Shown in pieces: positions 1 through 12,427 of a DNA stretch of 64,000 nt (the first letter of the stretch is position 1; every line of letters starts with the position of its first letter). Origin of the DNA: Cercis canadensis (Eukaryota > Streptophyta > Magnoliopsida > Fabales > Fabaceae); assembly GCA_003255065.1 (NCBI GenBank), contig QAOA01000712.1, positions 546,207 through 610,206 of the forward strand, written 5' to 3'. The position numbers and the translations under genes are program-made. Below the pieces are notes generated by a model that worked only from the letters and a program-made list of their open reading frames with translations, had not been told where the DNA came from and made no database searches.

Positions 1-770
1 ACAAAAGTGACAAAATACTAAAATGACCGAATATCAAAACACACAAAAAAAATAACAAAATAAGGCTAGTTGAAGTATCTAAACATTTTAAAAAATTATG
101 GGACCACCATAGAATGAAAGCTAGATGAAAAGGCAACTCAAAAATCAAATAAAAAAATTTTAAAAATTAGAAAAGTGATCTAAATGATGGAATTTGGCTT
201 AAAAATGAAAACCTCATGGCAAATCAATGAGTTTTGATTGTTAGGCCCTTTTCCTTCAACTGACCAATTTTCAGGTCAATCGGAGCACAAAAATCCGTAC
301 AAAATTCTATCTTAGGCAAAACCGAATTTAGGGAAAAAAGGCTTAAACTAGGGGAAACTATGAACAAAGGCACAAAGATCAACATAATGGGAAGCTAAAA
401 CAACAAGGGAAACAATGACCACAGTGCTCACAAAGTGCAGAAATTTTTCCGAAAAGTAAACTAAAACAACAAGGGAAACAAAAAAAGAACAATAATAGTA
501 CAAATTTTAGCTCACAGTGCAATTCCTTTGTCCACCAATTTGCAGCTCAATCCGAGTTAGTGAGAATTGAAAACTGCTTAGAAAACATAAAACGTAAAAC
601 AGGCAAAGAAGGCCTAAACAGAGAAGGAAAACAAAATAGGAAAGGTGGTAGAACAGGAGGAAAACAAGGAAGAACAATGGCCAGAACAAGAACAAGAAGA
701 AAACTAAAATCAAGAAGTCCTAAGAAAATTTATATGTTGGATGAAATCCTCGGCAATGGTGCCAAAATTT
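1..770 (-). mobile_element. 5' internal leader of a minus-strand Athila-like retrotransposon (cut by window edge)
   Basis: This is the stretch just inside the LTR at 771-1998, read on the minus strand. A primer-binding-like site lies at 748-764, so the interior of the element runs left, out of the window. Small ORFs on both strands (507-713, 560-829) have low-complexity, Lys/Arg-rich or Phe/Leu-rich translations and match no family I recognise, so I treat them as chance. No gag motif is visible before position 1. The assignment rests on the LTR and primer site alone. Confidence 0.6.
748..764 (-). other. Primer binding site (tRNA-Asp type, Athila-like)
   Basis: On the minus strand this reads TGGCACCATTGCCGAGG, starting six bases after the LTR end. 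It differs by a few bases from the Athila-type site TGGCGCCGTTGTCGGGGA seen here at 37069-37086. Its position fixes the orientation of the left element as minus. Confidence 0.65.
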
Positions 771-1998
771 TGACGGGTGCCAAACCATACAAAATTATAA
801 AAACCAATTACAACAGATTTGTAGTATAGGATGCAACCAGTGTTGTCTCCCAACGATTCACCAGAACACGTAATCTATTAGGACTTTAAATGTGAACAGA
901 ATATGGGGGGGTTTGTGTTCAGTGCAATAGGCAAGGAAATCAGAATGCAGTAAAACAGAAATTGATCAAGGTAAGAGAATGTAATCAACTCAAGTAGACA
1001 ACCAAACCTAATTAATCCATCCTTGTTCACTAAAGATATCTAAATCTAATTTAATCCCTTAGTTAAATACTACTTGGAATCCCTAACAGTAACACTTAGA
1101 ATTCCTACTGATTACCATTCAGGATTCAATTAATCTAAGGATTAGGATTCTAGGCAACCGCTTTATATCACTAAGTCCAGATTAATTTAAGAACCGAATT
1201 TCCCAAGTTAACCATATAGTAAAGACCTTTAAAATATGATTAGCAATTTGATTACTGTGATGAATCCAATCAACCGACTAAATTCATATAAAGCATGCAA
1301 TTAAAATACCATTCAATCACATGAAGATAAGAAGAAGATAATCAAATTGCATTACATCAAACCCAGATTGTGAAGCATAAGAACTCTGTATTAATATGTT
1401 TGGCTCCTCTTGAATCGATTACAGAAGAACTTAGCTCTCCATGAAAGGCTTAAACACAGCAAAAAATATGAAAAATGAAATACAATAGTAGGAGGCAGAA
1501 GATCCTATTTTTCTCAACAACTGAAGAATAAATACTAGTTGTCTCCTCTAGGTTTCCTAATTACAAAATAAACCTAATTTTCTAAACCCTTAATGGTAAA
1601 AACATGATTAAGCCCTAATGACATGTGTGTTGGCCCAATAAGCAAGCCAAATAAATGAAATAAGTCAATGTTGGGCGGATGCAAAAATTCTGGACTGCTT
1701 CCATGCAAAATTCAGTTGTCTAGATGCGAGAATCAGCTTCTGAGCTTTTCATATGAAATGTAGAATTTTCTGTCAGCTTTCCTACAAAACTAGAATCACA
1801 TCAATCGGACAACTATACCTCAATATATAGTGAAAAATGTAAACAGTGCCAGAAATCAACAATTATGCAATTAATATCCTATAAGCACCAACAAGTCTAA
1901 ATCAACAAAATGCATCTATAAGCTATGAAAATCAACAGAAATACACATTAAAGACTAAACATAAGGGAAACAAATAATATAAAAATATTGTTTTATCA
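771..1998 (-). mobile_element. 5' LTR of a minus-strand Athila-like element
   Basis: The segment begins TGACGGGTGCC and ends TTTTATCA on the plus strand. It is the reverse complement of the same LTR family found at 5304-6456 and, as a solo copy, at 18395-19723. Alignable blocks run along its whole length. TG...CA ends are present on the minus strand (TGATAAAA...CCCGTCA). It abuts RT-coding sequence of an oppositely oriented element at 1999, which fits insertion of one element into another of its own family. The matching target duplication would be outside the window. Confidence 0.85.
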
Positions 1999-4012
1999 TG
2001 CATGTAGTTTCTAGCAAAGGAATTGAAGTTGATAAGGCTAAGATTGATGTTATTGCCTCTTTACCCTACCCCATTTGTGTGCGGGAAATGTGTTCTTTTC
2101 TTCGTCATGGAGGGTTCTATAGGCAATTCATCAAGGATTTCAGCAAGATTGCTCTCCCATTGTCCAGACTTCTCCAAAAGGAAGTGGAGTTTGATTTTGA
2201 TAAGCAGTACAGAGAAGCCTTTGATAAGTTGAAGCAGATCCTTACCTCCCCTCCTATCATCCAGCCACCTAATTGGAAGTTTCCTTTTGAGCTGATGTGT
2301 GATACTTCAAATTTTGCAGTAAGCGATGTCTTTGCATAGAGAGTGGACAAGCTGTCGCACGTGATCTCCTATGCCTCTGCACTTTGGATGCTGCCCAAGC
2401 AAATTACACCACTACTGAGAAAGATCTTATAGCTATTGTTTTTGCTTTAGATAAATTTCATGCATATTTACTTGGTTCTAAAGTAATTGCCTTCTTTGAC
2501 GATACAACTTTAAAGTACTTGCGCAAAAAGCCGGATGTGAAGCCTAGGTTCATTAGGTGGATGCTGCTCTTGCAAGAATTCAACCTTGAGATTAGAGATA
2601 AGAGCAGAGCAGAGAACTTGGTGGCAGATCATTTAAGCCAGATTCCACTAACCATGGACCACTTCCCATCAAAGAGACTTTCCTAGATAAGCAGCTTTAT
2701 CAGCTGCAAGGTAAGGATCATTGGTATGCTGATTTGGTGAATTATTTAGTTGCATTTGAGTTACTTGCCTATTTTAAGAAGCATCAAGTAGATAAGCTTA
2801 AAAGTGAAGCTAAGCATTATGTGTGGGATGATCCTTATCTTTGGAGATTGTGTAGTGACCAAGTCATTAGGCGGTGTGTGCTTGAACATGAGTTTAAGTC
2901 TATCTTACAATTCTGTCATACCTCTGCATGTGGTGCTCATTTTGGTTCTCAATGCACTACTAGAAAATTTTTAGACTTTGGATTATATTGACCTACCTTG
3001 TTTCATGATGCATACAATTTTTGTAAGCATTGTGCACAATGCCAACGGACAGGTAATATTTCCCGTAGGAATGAGATGTCTCAACAGTCTTTACTGTTTT
3101 ATAAGATATTTGATGTTTGGGGTATTGATTTCATGGGTCCTTTTCCTAGTTCTTTTGGTTTTGTGTACATTCTTTTAGTTGTAGATTATGTTTCTAAATA
3201 GGTAGAGGCCAAGGCCACTCGGAATGATGATTCTCGTGTTGTCTTAGATTTTATTAGGACTCACATTTTCTGGAGGTTTAGCCTTCTAAGAGCAATCATC
3301 AGTGACCAAGGCTCTCACTTTTGCAATACGCATATGGAGGTTTTGTTGAGAAAATATGGTGTGGTGCATAAGGTGTCAACTCCTTATCATCCACAAACCA
3401 ATGGGCAAGTTGAGGTGTCAAATAGGGAGTTAAAGAATATTCTAGAGAATATAGTCCAACCAAACATAAAAGAGCATGTGTCTAGATGATGCATTGTGGG
3501 CTTATAGGACCGCCTACAAGACCCCTATAGGTATGTCACCTTATAGGATAGTCTTTGGCAATGTGTGTCACCTTCCAGTGGATATAGAGCATAAGGCATA
3601 TTGGGCAATGAATCAGTGCAATCTTGACTTAGCTCAAGTTGGATCCCAAAGGAAGCTCCAACTTCAAGAACTTGAAGAAATCCGGTTAAAAGCCAATGAG
3701 AATTCCCAGATCTATAAAGAGAAAACCAAGGTTGTGCATGATAAAATGGTGGTGAGGAAAGAGTTTCACATTGGCCAAAAAGTGTTGCTCGACAATTCCC
3801 GTCTCAAGCTAATGCCCGGTAAGTTATGTTCTAGATGGATAAGTCCTTTTGGGGTTACTCATATTTTTCCTTATAGTGCAGTTGAGATACAAAATGAGGC
3901 AACCAACAAAACCTTTCCAGTGAATGGACATTGGCTTAAGCCTTTTCATGAGGGTCTTCAAGAGAAAAATATGGAGCAGGTGCATTTGTATGATGCCATC
4001 TATAAGACCTAA
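1999..4012 (+). pseudogene. Athila-like pol remnant: end of RT, RNase H and integrase
   Basis: This is the 3' half of a Ty3/gypsy polyprotein, plus strand, without a start because the LTR at 771-1998 interrupts it. Residues from 2001 match the RT-RNase H linker ([18 protein letters not shown], then LMCDTSNFAV). RNase H continues in another frame near 2384-2686 (YTTTEKDLIAIVFALDKFHAYL). Integrase follows: the zinc-binding part at about 2880-3060 (CAQCQRTGNISRR), the first core Asp in [12 protein letters not shown], the second in ISDQGSHF, and the Glu in NGQVEVSN. The C-terminal part at 3476-4012 has [17 protein letters not shown] and [14 protein letters not shown], typical of the Athila clade. 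Stops and shifts at about 2337, 2684, 2990, 3199 and 3470 make it non-functional. Family assignment is firm; exact ends of the domains are not. Confidence 0.88.
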
Positions 4013-4080
4013 ATCCACAGGCTGCCTTTTTTCCCTTCTCTTTTATTTTCATTGTCCTACATTTATTGTCTACTATGTGC

Positions 4081-4121
4081 TTTGCATTGAGGACAATGAA
4101 AAATTTAAGTTTGGGGAAGGG
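4081..4121 (+). promoter_or_regulatory. Internal AGGA hairpin followed by a polypurine-like tract
   Basis: The stem is TTTGCATTG, loop AGGA, CAATGAAAA: eight pairs with one G-A mismatch. Four bases later comes AAGTTTGGGG (4107-4116), extended by AAGGG. It lies about 70 bp after the integrase stop and 1.2 kb before the LTR, so it is not the LTR-adjacent polypurine tract. Its possible role as a second plus-strand primer is inference. Confidence 0.55.
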
Positions 4122-5263
4122 ATTAATTATTGTTGTTTTCCGTTTTCTGTTTGTTGTTTTCTATTTTACGTTTTCTGGTTCTTTCCAATTAAAATGAAGA
4201 AATGTGAAAAGAGTTTAGTTTGAAGCAATTTGGGTTCTAAGTTGCTACAACATGATTGGATAGTGATCTTGCTTCTTGAATTTAAGTGGTATGGCAACAA
4301 ATTTGATTTGGATGATTTAATTTTGGTAGTCTTGTAGCCGTGAGGAGTTGAGCCATATCATTGATCATGTTCTTTCTTTTTGTGTATTCACCTATCAAAG
4401 TTGTCACTCTAGAACTTGTTCTGATTCTTAGTTGAAGCTACAATTGCACATGCATGCATAAAAGTGATTAATGCATTATTTTCTTTGGGAAACTACTTGA
4501 CCAAATAGCTAACCTTGATGTTATCCATTGTTTAACCTCTTTTTGAGCCTAATTAATCTTTCCTTCATGTGTAGCTCATTACAAGCCTATTTGTAAAACC
4601 ATGTTCTTACCCAATCCTTAGGAATTGAAGAGTATTGCATTAAATCATTAAAAAAAAGGGAGCGAATTCTTACAAAGTTGCATCAAGTTGTGGCTGATTG
4701 GTTAAGTGTTAAAAAAAAAAAGAAAAAGAAAAAGAAAAAGAAGAAGTTGTTCTGGGAAAAGTAAGAATGAATTGAAGCCAAGTCAAGATGCATAAATTGT
4801 TTGAATTTATCCATAATCAGTGCTCTTGAGATTCCTTGGGTGTTTTAGCCATTTTTTTTTTTCCATATTATTGTCATTCCTTTACCTTAGCCCATTACAA
4901 CCCTTTAAAAGTCATTTTGATTTATGTTGTGCATGTGACATAGGTAGTGGAGATTGAGAAGATTAACAAGCTTATGGTAGTGTGATTTTGATAAGATGAA
5001 TTGGAGATAAACACTTACCTTGGACACTTGAGGGAATTGAGAGCATATCTTTATCTTGTAAGAGGCTATCCACTTTGATTCGTTCTTATTAAATGAAATT
5101 GCCATGATATTTGTTTTCTAGTTGTCAAGAGAGATTGTTTCATGAATGTTGTTATTTCTTTGAGCTTGAATTGTTCTCTGACTTGTGATCTTTCACATTC
5201 TTAATTTAATTGGAGAGTTTTTTATTTTTTATTTTTTTCCTACCCTTTAGTTTGATTCTTGTG

Positions 5264-5303
5264 TTTTTGCCCAGGAGTGCAAAAAGTTAAGTGTAGGGAA
5301 ATT
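5264..5303 (+). promoter_or_regulatory. LTR-adjacent AGGA hairpin and degenerate polypurine tract
   Basis: The stem is TTTTTGCCC, loop AGGA, GTGCAAAAA, with eight pairs and one C-T mismatch. The degenerate tract GTGTAGGGAAATT ends right at the LTR start (5304). The arrangement matches 16159-16194 and 26577-26613. Confidence 0.6.
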
Positions 5304-6456
5304 TGATAATATATTATTTTATATTATTTACCTCCCTTATACTTAGTCTTTTGGTGTGTATTTCTACTGACTTTGATAGCTTATAGACATATTTTATAGA
5401 TTTTGACTTGTTAGTGCTTGTAGGATTTTATTTGCATAATTGGTGATTTCTGGCACTGTTTACATTTTTTACTATATCTTGAGCTGCAGTTGTCCAATTG
5501 ATGTGATTTTAGTTTTGTAGGAAATCTGAGAGAAAATGCTAAATTTTATATGAAGAGCTCAGGATCTGATTCTCATGTTTGGACAGCTGAATTTTGCATG
5601 GAAGTAGTCTAGAATTTTTGCACCCGTCCAACATTGGGCCTTGTTCCACTTACTAGGCCAGCACACGCACATTGGGCTTTGTCACGTTTTTACAATTAGG
5701 GTTTAGGAAATTAAGTGTTATTTTGTAATTAGAAAACCTATTCTAGAGTAGACATATATAATTCGGAGTGGGAGAAAAACGCTTCTTCTTCTTCTTCCTA
5801 CTGAATTTTACCTTAGACTTTTTATGTGTTCATGCCTTCCATGGAGGGCTAATTTCTGCTGTAATTGATTCAGGATGAGCCAACCTTTGTTAATCCAAAG
5901 CTCATGTGCTTGACAATCTAGTTTCATTTAATTCAATTTGACTTTCCTGTTCTTGTCTATTATGTGATTGAATGGTAATTTAATTGCATGATTTGAATGA
6001 ATTCAGTCGGTTAATTGTGCTCATCGTGGTAATTAAATTAGTTGAATCTAGGCTTATTGATATTGTGCAGTTGCCTAGGGTCTTAAATCTTAGATTAATT
6101 GAATCTTAAATGGTATTTCAACATGAATTTTGAGTGTTATCATTAGGGGTTCCAGGTAACTTTCAACCAAGGGTTAAATTAAAATCAAATTATCTTTAGA
6201 GAACAAGGATGGATTAATTAGGTTTGGTTGCCTACTTGGATTGATTGCATTCTCATACTTTGATCTAATTCTGTTTTGTTTGCATTGTGATTACCTTTAC
6301 ATATTGCATTCAAACTCAATCCCCATCTTGTTTACATCAAAGTCTTAGTTAGATTGAAGTGTTCTGGTGAATCCTTGGGAGACGACCTGGTTGAACACTG
6401 TATTAGAAATCTTTTGCAATTGGTTATTGTAATTTTGCACAGTTCGGCACCCGTCA
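5304..6456 (+). mobile_element. 3' LTR of the plus-strand Athila-like element
   Basis: The LTR starts TGATAATATA after the polypurine tract and ends TTCGGCACCCGTCA. It aligns over its length with 18395-19723 and with the reverse complement of 771-1998. The bases that follow, GTCAC, are the first bases of the 35-bp minisatellite unit, so the element probably inserted into that array. The left flank is outside the window, so the duplication cannot be confirmed. Confidence 0.85.
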
Positions 6457-9257
6457 GTCACTTTATCTTTATATTTGGCCCATGACTCTTTTTTGGCGAG
6501 TCACTATATCTAGCCCGTTGGTGTTTCCTAGTGGGTAACTGTGTTTGGCCTAAGATTGACTTCTCTTTAGTCATTGTATATGGCCTGTGACTGTTTTCTT
6601 GTGGGTAACTTTATCTGGCTTAGGACTTATTTTTGGCAAGTCACAGTATCTTGCATGGAACTATTGTCTTTCAAGTCATGGTATTTTGCTCAGGACTATT
6701 TTCTGTTGGCTCAAAGAATCGTTGTATCTGGCTCAGGACTAATTTTTTGGAGGCTCACTATATCTAGCTTGTGACTTTTTCTTACAGGCCATTGTATTTG
6801 GCCCGGGACAGATTTCTCTCTGGCCAGTGTATTTGGCCCATGATTATTTTTCTTGTAGGTCACTTTATCTGGACCGAGACTGATTTCTGGTTGGTCACTA
6901 TATCTTACTCAGGAATATTTTTTGAAGGTACACTATATCTAGCCCATGACTATTTCTTCTAGATCACTGTATCTGACTCAACACTGATTTCTTTCTGGTA
7001 AATGTATATGGCCCCGCGACTGTTTTCTGGTGGGTCACTGTATTTGGCCTGAGATCGATTTCTCTTGGCTCAATACATCTAGACCGTGACTATTTTCTGT
7101 CGGGTCATTATAATTTGGATGGGATAGTTTTCTGGTGATTCATGTATATGTGCCAGGATTGTTCTCCCATGGGTCAATGCATCTGGACCGGGACTATTTT
7201 CTGCCATATCGTTGTATCTGTCTTGGGACTCTTTCATGGTGGATCACTATATCTGGCTCATGACACCTTCATGGTGGATCACTCTATTTAGCCTGAGACT
7301 TTTTTTTTAGGGTAACTATATATGGCCTAAGACTGTTTTCTAGTGGCTCACTATATCTTCCTCAGGACTATTTTTTGGTGGGTCACTGAATCTCTATATT
7401 TGTCCCGGGACTATTTTCTGAAGGTACATTATATCTAGCCCGTGACTATTTTCTGGTGAGTCACTATATCTGGCTCGGGAGCGATTTCTCTCGGGGCACT
7501 ACATCTAGACCGTGACTGTTTTCTGCCGGGTCGCTATAATTTGGCAGGGATAGTTTTATGGCAGTTCATTATATCTGTGCCAAGATTGTTCTCCCATTGG
7601 TCAATGCATCTGGACCAGGACTATTTTCTAGCAGGTCATTGTATCTGGGCCGGTACTATTTTCTGTCGTGTTGCAGTATTGGGCCTGGGTCTTTTTTTGC
7701 AGGATTAATATATCTGACCCGAGACTATTTTATGGCGGGTCATTGTATCTTGATCGAGATTGTTTCATGCGGGTCACTGTGTCACTGTATTNGGCTCGGG
7801 GCTAATATCTTTATGGTAAATGTATATGGCTCGTGACTATTTTCTGGTGAGTCACTATATCTGGCTCGGGAGCGATTTCTCTCGGGTCACTACATCTAGA
7901 CCGTGACTGTTTTCTGCCGGGTCGCTATAATTTGGCAGGGATAGTTTTATGGCAGTTCATTATATTTGTGCCAAGATTGTTCTCCCATTGGTCAATGCAT
8001 CTGGACCAGGACTATTTTCTAGCAGGTCATTGTATCTGGGCCGGTACTATTTTCTGTCGTGTTGCAATATTGGGCCTGGGTCTTTTTTTGCAGGATTAAT
8101 ATATCTGACCCGAGACTATTTTATGGCGGGTCATTGTATCTTGATCGAGATTGTTTCATGCGGGTCACTGTGTCACTGTATTTGGCAAGGGACTATTTTT
8201 TGGCAGGTAATTGTTTATGGCCTGTGACTCTTTCATGGTGGATCATTGTATCTATCATAGGACTATTTTCTGGTGGCTCACAGAAGATTGCCCGAAACTA
8301 TTTTCTGGCATGTCACCATATCAAGTCTGAGACTATTTTCTAGAGGGTCACTTTATATGACTGGTCACTTTATCACTATATTTGGCTCGTGACTATTTTC
8401 TGGCAAGTCACTGTATCTAGCCCGTTAGTGTTTCTTGGCGGGTAATTGTATCTGGCCCAAGACTAATTTCTCTCTAGTCACTATATCTGGCTTGTGATTA
8501 TTTTCTTGCGGGTAACTTTATCTGGCTCATGACTTATTTTTGGCAAGTCACAGTATCTTGCATGGAACTATTTTCTTTCGAGTCATTATATTTTGTTCAG
8601 GACTATTTTCTAGTGGCTCACAGAATCGTTGTATCTAGCTTGGGACTAATTTTTTGGAGGCTCATTGTATCTAGCTCGTGACTTTTTTCTTACAAGTCAC
8701 TGTATTTGGACCGAGACATATTTATCTCTGGCCAATGATTATTTTTGTGTGGGTCACTTTATCTGGATTGGGACTGACTTTTGGTGGATCACTATATCTT
8801 GCTCGGAAATATTTTCTGTCGTGTAACTTTATCTAGCCTAGGACTATTTTCTGGAGGTTCACTTTATCTTGTCCAGGACTATTTTCTATAGGGTAAGTAT
8901 ATTTGGCCTAAGACTATTTTATGGCGGGTCACTGTATCTTCCTTTGGAATGTTTTCTAGAGGTGTATTGTATTTGGATTGTCACTTTTTCCTAGCATGTC
9001 ACTATATCTGGCTCGGGATTGATTTCTCTCTGGTCACTGTATCGGGCCAGTGACTATTTTTTGGCAGGTCACTGTATTTGGCCCGAGATTGATTTGTCTT
9101 TGGTCACTGCATCTAGACCATCACTCTTTTATGTCGGGTCACTATATTTTGGACCGAGACTGTTTTATGGCGATTCGCTGTATCTAGGCCGAAAATATTT
9201 TTTGCCATGTCGCTATATATGGCCCGGGACTCTTTCATGGGGGATCACTATATCTGG
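6457..9257 (+). repeat. Degenerate 35-bp minisatellite array, about 80 units
   Basis: The unit reads roughly TCACTATATCTGGCCC then GGGACTATTTTCTGGCGGG, 35 bp in all, and repeats for 2.8 kb with heavy substitution but well-kept spacing. Because 35 is not a multiple of three, open frames rotate through it and give repetitive pseudo-proteins at 7558-7836, 7949-8227 and 9019-9348. These are not genes. A block of about 351 bp (7441-7791) recurs at 7832-8182, with a single N at 7792. Both flanking retroelements appear to have inserted into the array. Confidence 0.9.
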
Positions 9258-12236
9258 TGTAATAACCGGTTTGGTCTTTATTCTATGGATATATAAATAT
9301 ATTAAATCAAGTAGATATATATATATATATATATATTATTTAACTTAAAAAAAAAGACAAACAAAATAAAATAAAGAAGGAAGAGTCGAGAAGACTCTGG
9401 GCAAAAGAGAAAGAGAACGCTACGGCAGCGGCGAGAGGGAGAGAAGGAGAGGAAGAGAGAGAAGGAGAAAGAGAGAGAGGAGGAGGAATAGCTTCTTCTA
9501 CACGATGTAAGCTACTTTCTCCCTTGGAATTTCATTGTTGATTTCTATAACTTAGAGATTTTCAGTTAAATTAGAGCTTTTGGGTACTGTTTCTTCAATG
9601 TTTCATGTTCTCTGCTCTCTTTGCATTGTGTCTCTATTGGTTATATTGTAAGCTAGACTTGTTCTTTCTTATGAGTTTCTTGACTTGTTATGAAGTGGGT
9701 GACTTTCCACTTTCTTCTTTGGTTTGATTTCCCTTTGAAGAAATTAGGAGATTCTCTGGAAATAATTTCATTTAGAGTGATTGACTATTTTATAGTTGTC
9801 CTTCCTGTTTGAATTTCTGTGTCATGGGTCATAGCTATTACTTGTTTTAATTTTTGAATTGTACAATGTGTGGTTAAAATAACAGCTTAAGGTGCTAAGA
9901 ACCTCAAATAGCCTATGCACCGAGGCAGAAGGGTGGACAGCTGACTGTGTAAAATGAGTTTTCCTTTCTCCTTGACAAAAAGATAAAGATGCAAGTATAA
10001 ACATGTAAATAATGGGTTTCTCACACACGTCAAAATTGAAACAAACCATTATATTTATGATGAAAGCTTTGTGTTAGATTTTTGTGAGCTTGAAGTGAAG
10101 TGTTTTTTTTTAATTAATAAAAAGAATGACAAAAGTCCCTGTCTTGGAAGGATAGATAGAAGAAATGCACATAATCATTTTTTAGAATCCCCTTTCTTGG
10201 CCCTATTGAGTTAAGGGTAAGTATATGTGTGCTATATCAACTCAATATGTTAATCTCGAAGTTGTATATGCCATTATGAGTCTATGACATTGTCAAATAC
10301 TTAGCTTCATTAGANAAGTCCCTGTCTTGGAAGGATAGATAGAAGAAATGCACATAATCATTTTTTAGAATCCCCTTTCTTGGCCCTGTTGAGTTAAGGG
10401 TAAGTATATGTGTGCTATATCAACTCAATATGTTAATCTCGAAGTTGTATATGCCATTATGAGTCTATGACATTGTCAAATACTTAGCTTCATTAGAATT
10501 TCTCATTCACTGACTGCATTGCATCTACAATATTATAAATCTGCAAACCTTTAGCTGAATTGTTTTTCTTATCATTAATTCAAATTTGAAGGTAGGGTTT
10601 GGATATTCTCATGTACATAGGACTGAATTGCTCCTTTGTAGAGTTGCTATTGAGCCATTAAGGCGATTAAGTCATTGATGGAACACAACATATTTTAGTG
10701 GTGATAAGAATCAAGAGTCTTTATACTACTGAAGTTATGTTTAATCAAAAATTGTTGAGACTGTAGATAAGGTGTTTAAGACTCGACATTAATTAAGTAG
10801 TAATGCAGATGTTTTGCAAATTAAGATATAGTTCTGGATATGAAATTTGGAAATATCCCATGCGAACACCAAGGTCTGTAAGCCTCATGGATTGTAGCAC
10901 ATACTTTAACATCATATTATTTCTTGTATTTGCTTCTGGAAATATTTATCAAAGCAAGACACACCTATTTCTATTGCTTTTTCCTAGATTATATGATTAT
11001 ATGATAAAGTAAATATGTGCATGGGTTAGTTCATTGCTTATGATTATCTATTGTAAAACTTTTAGCAATCTTGTGAAGCAGGAAAAAGAAAGGATTGGGG
11101 AATGGTTACTTGAATTTAAGGGTATTAGTCAACTAATTAAGTTCTCTTAAACTTTAAGGTTAATGAAGTTATTAGTTACCTACGTCTTACTTTGAAAATT
11201 TCATGCGAACTAATCACATGATTATATGATGACCTCAGAAATAGGAAATTTCATCAAGAGTACACAAATTGATACCAAGAGAAGGGAATTTGGTGCTCTA
11301 ACAATTTCAGGTAGCTAGTTTTTCCTTAAACCTTGTCTAGTTTCTTTTGATGATGCATGCTTTATGTAACCACTACATGTGGTGCTTGCTATTGTAATTG
11401 AGTGCTATGAGATTATTACTATGAGATGACTAAAGAATTAGAACTAGTTCTTTTACGTGTGATGGCCATCGAGGTAAGTTGAAGCTGCCCCATAGCTTGA
11501 GGGATTAAAGGGTAAGTTGAAGCTGCCCCCTAGCTAGAAGAGACTAAGGGTAAGTTGATGTTGCCCTATGCCATGAGGAAGATGGGGTAAGTTGTGGCTG
11601 CCCCAGAGGTAAATTGATATAGCCCGAAAGTGTAATGAATGAGAACGTTATGATATGTGTTGTGCTTATGTTTCCGACTATGGTCATGTTTGTTTTGTTT
11701 TCCTGGATTGTTCTTATGTGATTTAAGGACTGGAATGGATATAAAGCATGTATGTTGCCCTACTAGCTACTGAGATTATACATCTCACATGTGTTATTTG
11801 TAAATGTGTACCCATTCCAGGTGTAAAGACTAGTAACTCTCAGCAGAGTGCACAGGGTTAGGCGAACGACATATCTGTGGCTTTTTGTGTAGTAATGGCA
11901 TGATGTAAGCTAGGTCGAAATTCATATTTTGAGACATGTATATAGATGTAACTATATCATAGGTAGCGATATAAGTATTATTCTTTTGGGACGTGTATAT
12001 AAATGATGAGAGTCATGTTAATCCTCTATGTATATTCACTTTAGATGTATATAAGAATGCTTTGCTAAGCTATATAATTTTTCTTTGGGTGTCTCCTACC
12101 AACGTCTTCATAATTCCCAAGGGCGAGTGGTATTTCATATAGTGTTAAACTGAACTATTATGTGGGAAAAGATTAAGTTTAATTATTTAATGTCTACGGA
12201 GATATTAAGAAATTATATTAAAGAGTAGGTTTGACA
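9258..12236 (+). mobile_element. 5' LTR of a chromovirus (Tekay-like) retrotransposon
   Basis: This LTR of about 2.8 kb begins TGTAATAACCGG right at the end of the minisatellite and ends GGTTTGACA, four bases before a tRNA-Met primer site. Long LTRs of this kind are usual for Tekay/Del chromoviruses. Inside are a TA run (9317-9337), a GA-rich stretch (9405-9490), short repeats built on GGTAAGTTGAAGCTGCCCC (11473-11625), and a 182-bp duplication around a single N at 10315 that is probably an assembly scar. No gene is visible in it. The matching 3' LTR is missing. Confidence 0.75.
11473..11625 (+). repeat. Short tandem repeats in the chromovirus LTR
   Basis: Four or five diverged units of about 35-55 bp share GGTAAGTTGAAGCTGCCCC or variants, then a short A/G-rich spacer. 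They may be an LTR enhancer-like repeat, but no function is shown. Confidence 0.5.
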
Positions 12237-12240
12237 TTTT

Positions 12241-12257
12241 TGGTATCAGAGCAATGG
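12241..12257 (+). other. Primer binding site (tRNA-Met type)
   Basis: TGGTATCAGAGCAATGG lies four bases after the LTR end. It agrees with the classical initiator tRNA-Met site of chromoviruses and marks the start of the internal region on the plus strand. Confidence 0.85.
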
Positions 12258-12427
12258 TTTAGGGCTTTGTTGTACTTGATTGAGATAGAAAGGGCTGAGT
12301 TTAAGTGATTTTAATTAGTTGCCTTGCTTGAGGATGATTGGAATTTGAACTATGCAATTAGTAATGTTCTATGATGATGTGGTGACGAGTAAAGGTATAT
12401 ACCTAACCGTGCATTTATTCAGGTAAT

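Larger units (their letters stand above)
4013..5303 (+). mobile_element. 3' non-coding region of the Athila-like element
   Basis: This lies between the integrase stop and the 3' LTR. It holds no ORF that I can support. An AAGTTTGGGG tract preceded by a hairpin lies at 4081-4121, and a second hairpin plus polypurine tract ends it. A purine-rich AAAAAG run is at 4709-4745. In the related element at 24101-38567 the equivalent region carries a second ORF; here it is absent or lost. Confidence 0.6.

Noticed and set aside
6457..9257. CRISPR-like array
   Set aside because: Direct tandem units without spacers, heavy divergence and a plant nuclear context; the same holds for the 25-bp arrays.
7558..9348. 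Repetitive ORFs (e.g. MAVHYICAKIVLPLVNASG...) as a secreted or repeat protein family
   Set aside because: They are translations of the 35-bp minisatellite, whose unit is not a multiple of three; frames rotate and no start or codon bias supports coding.
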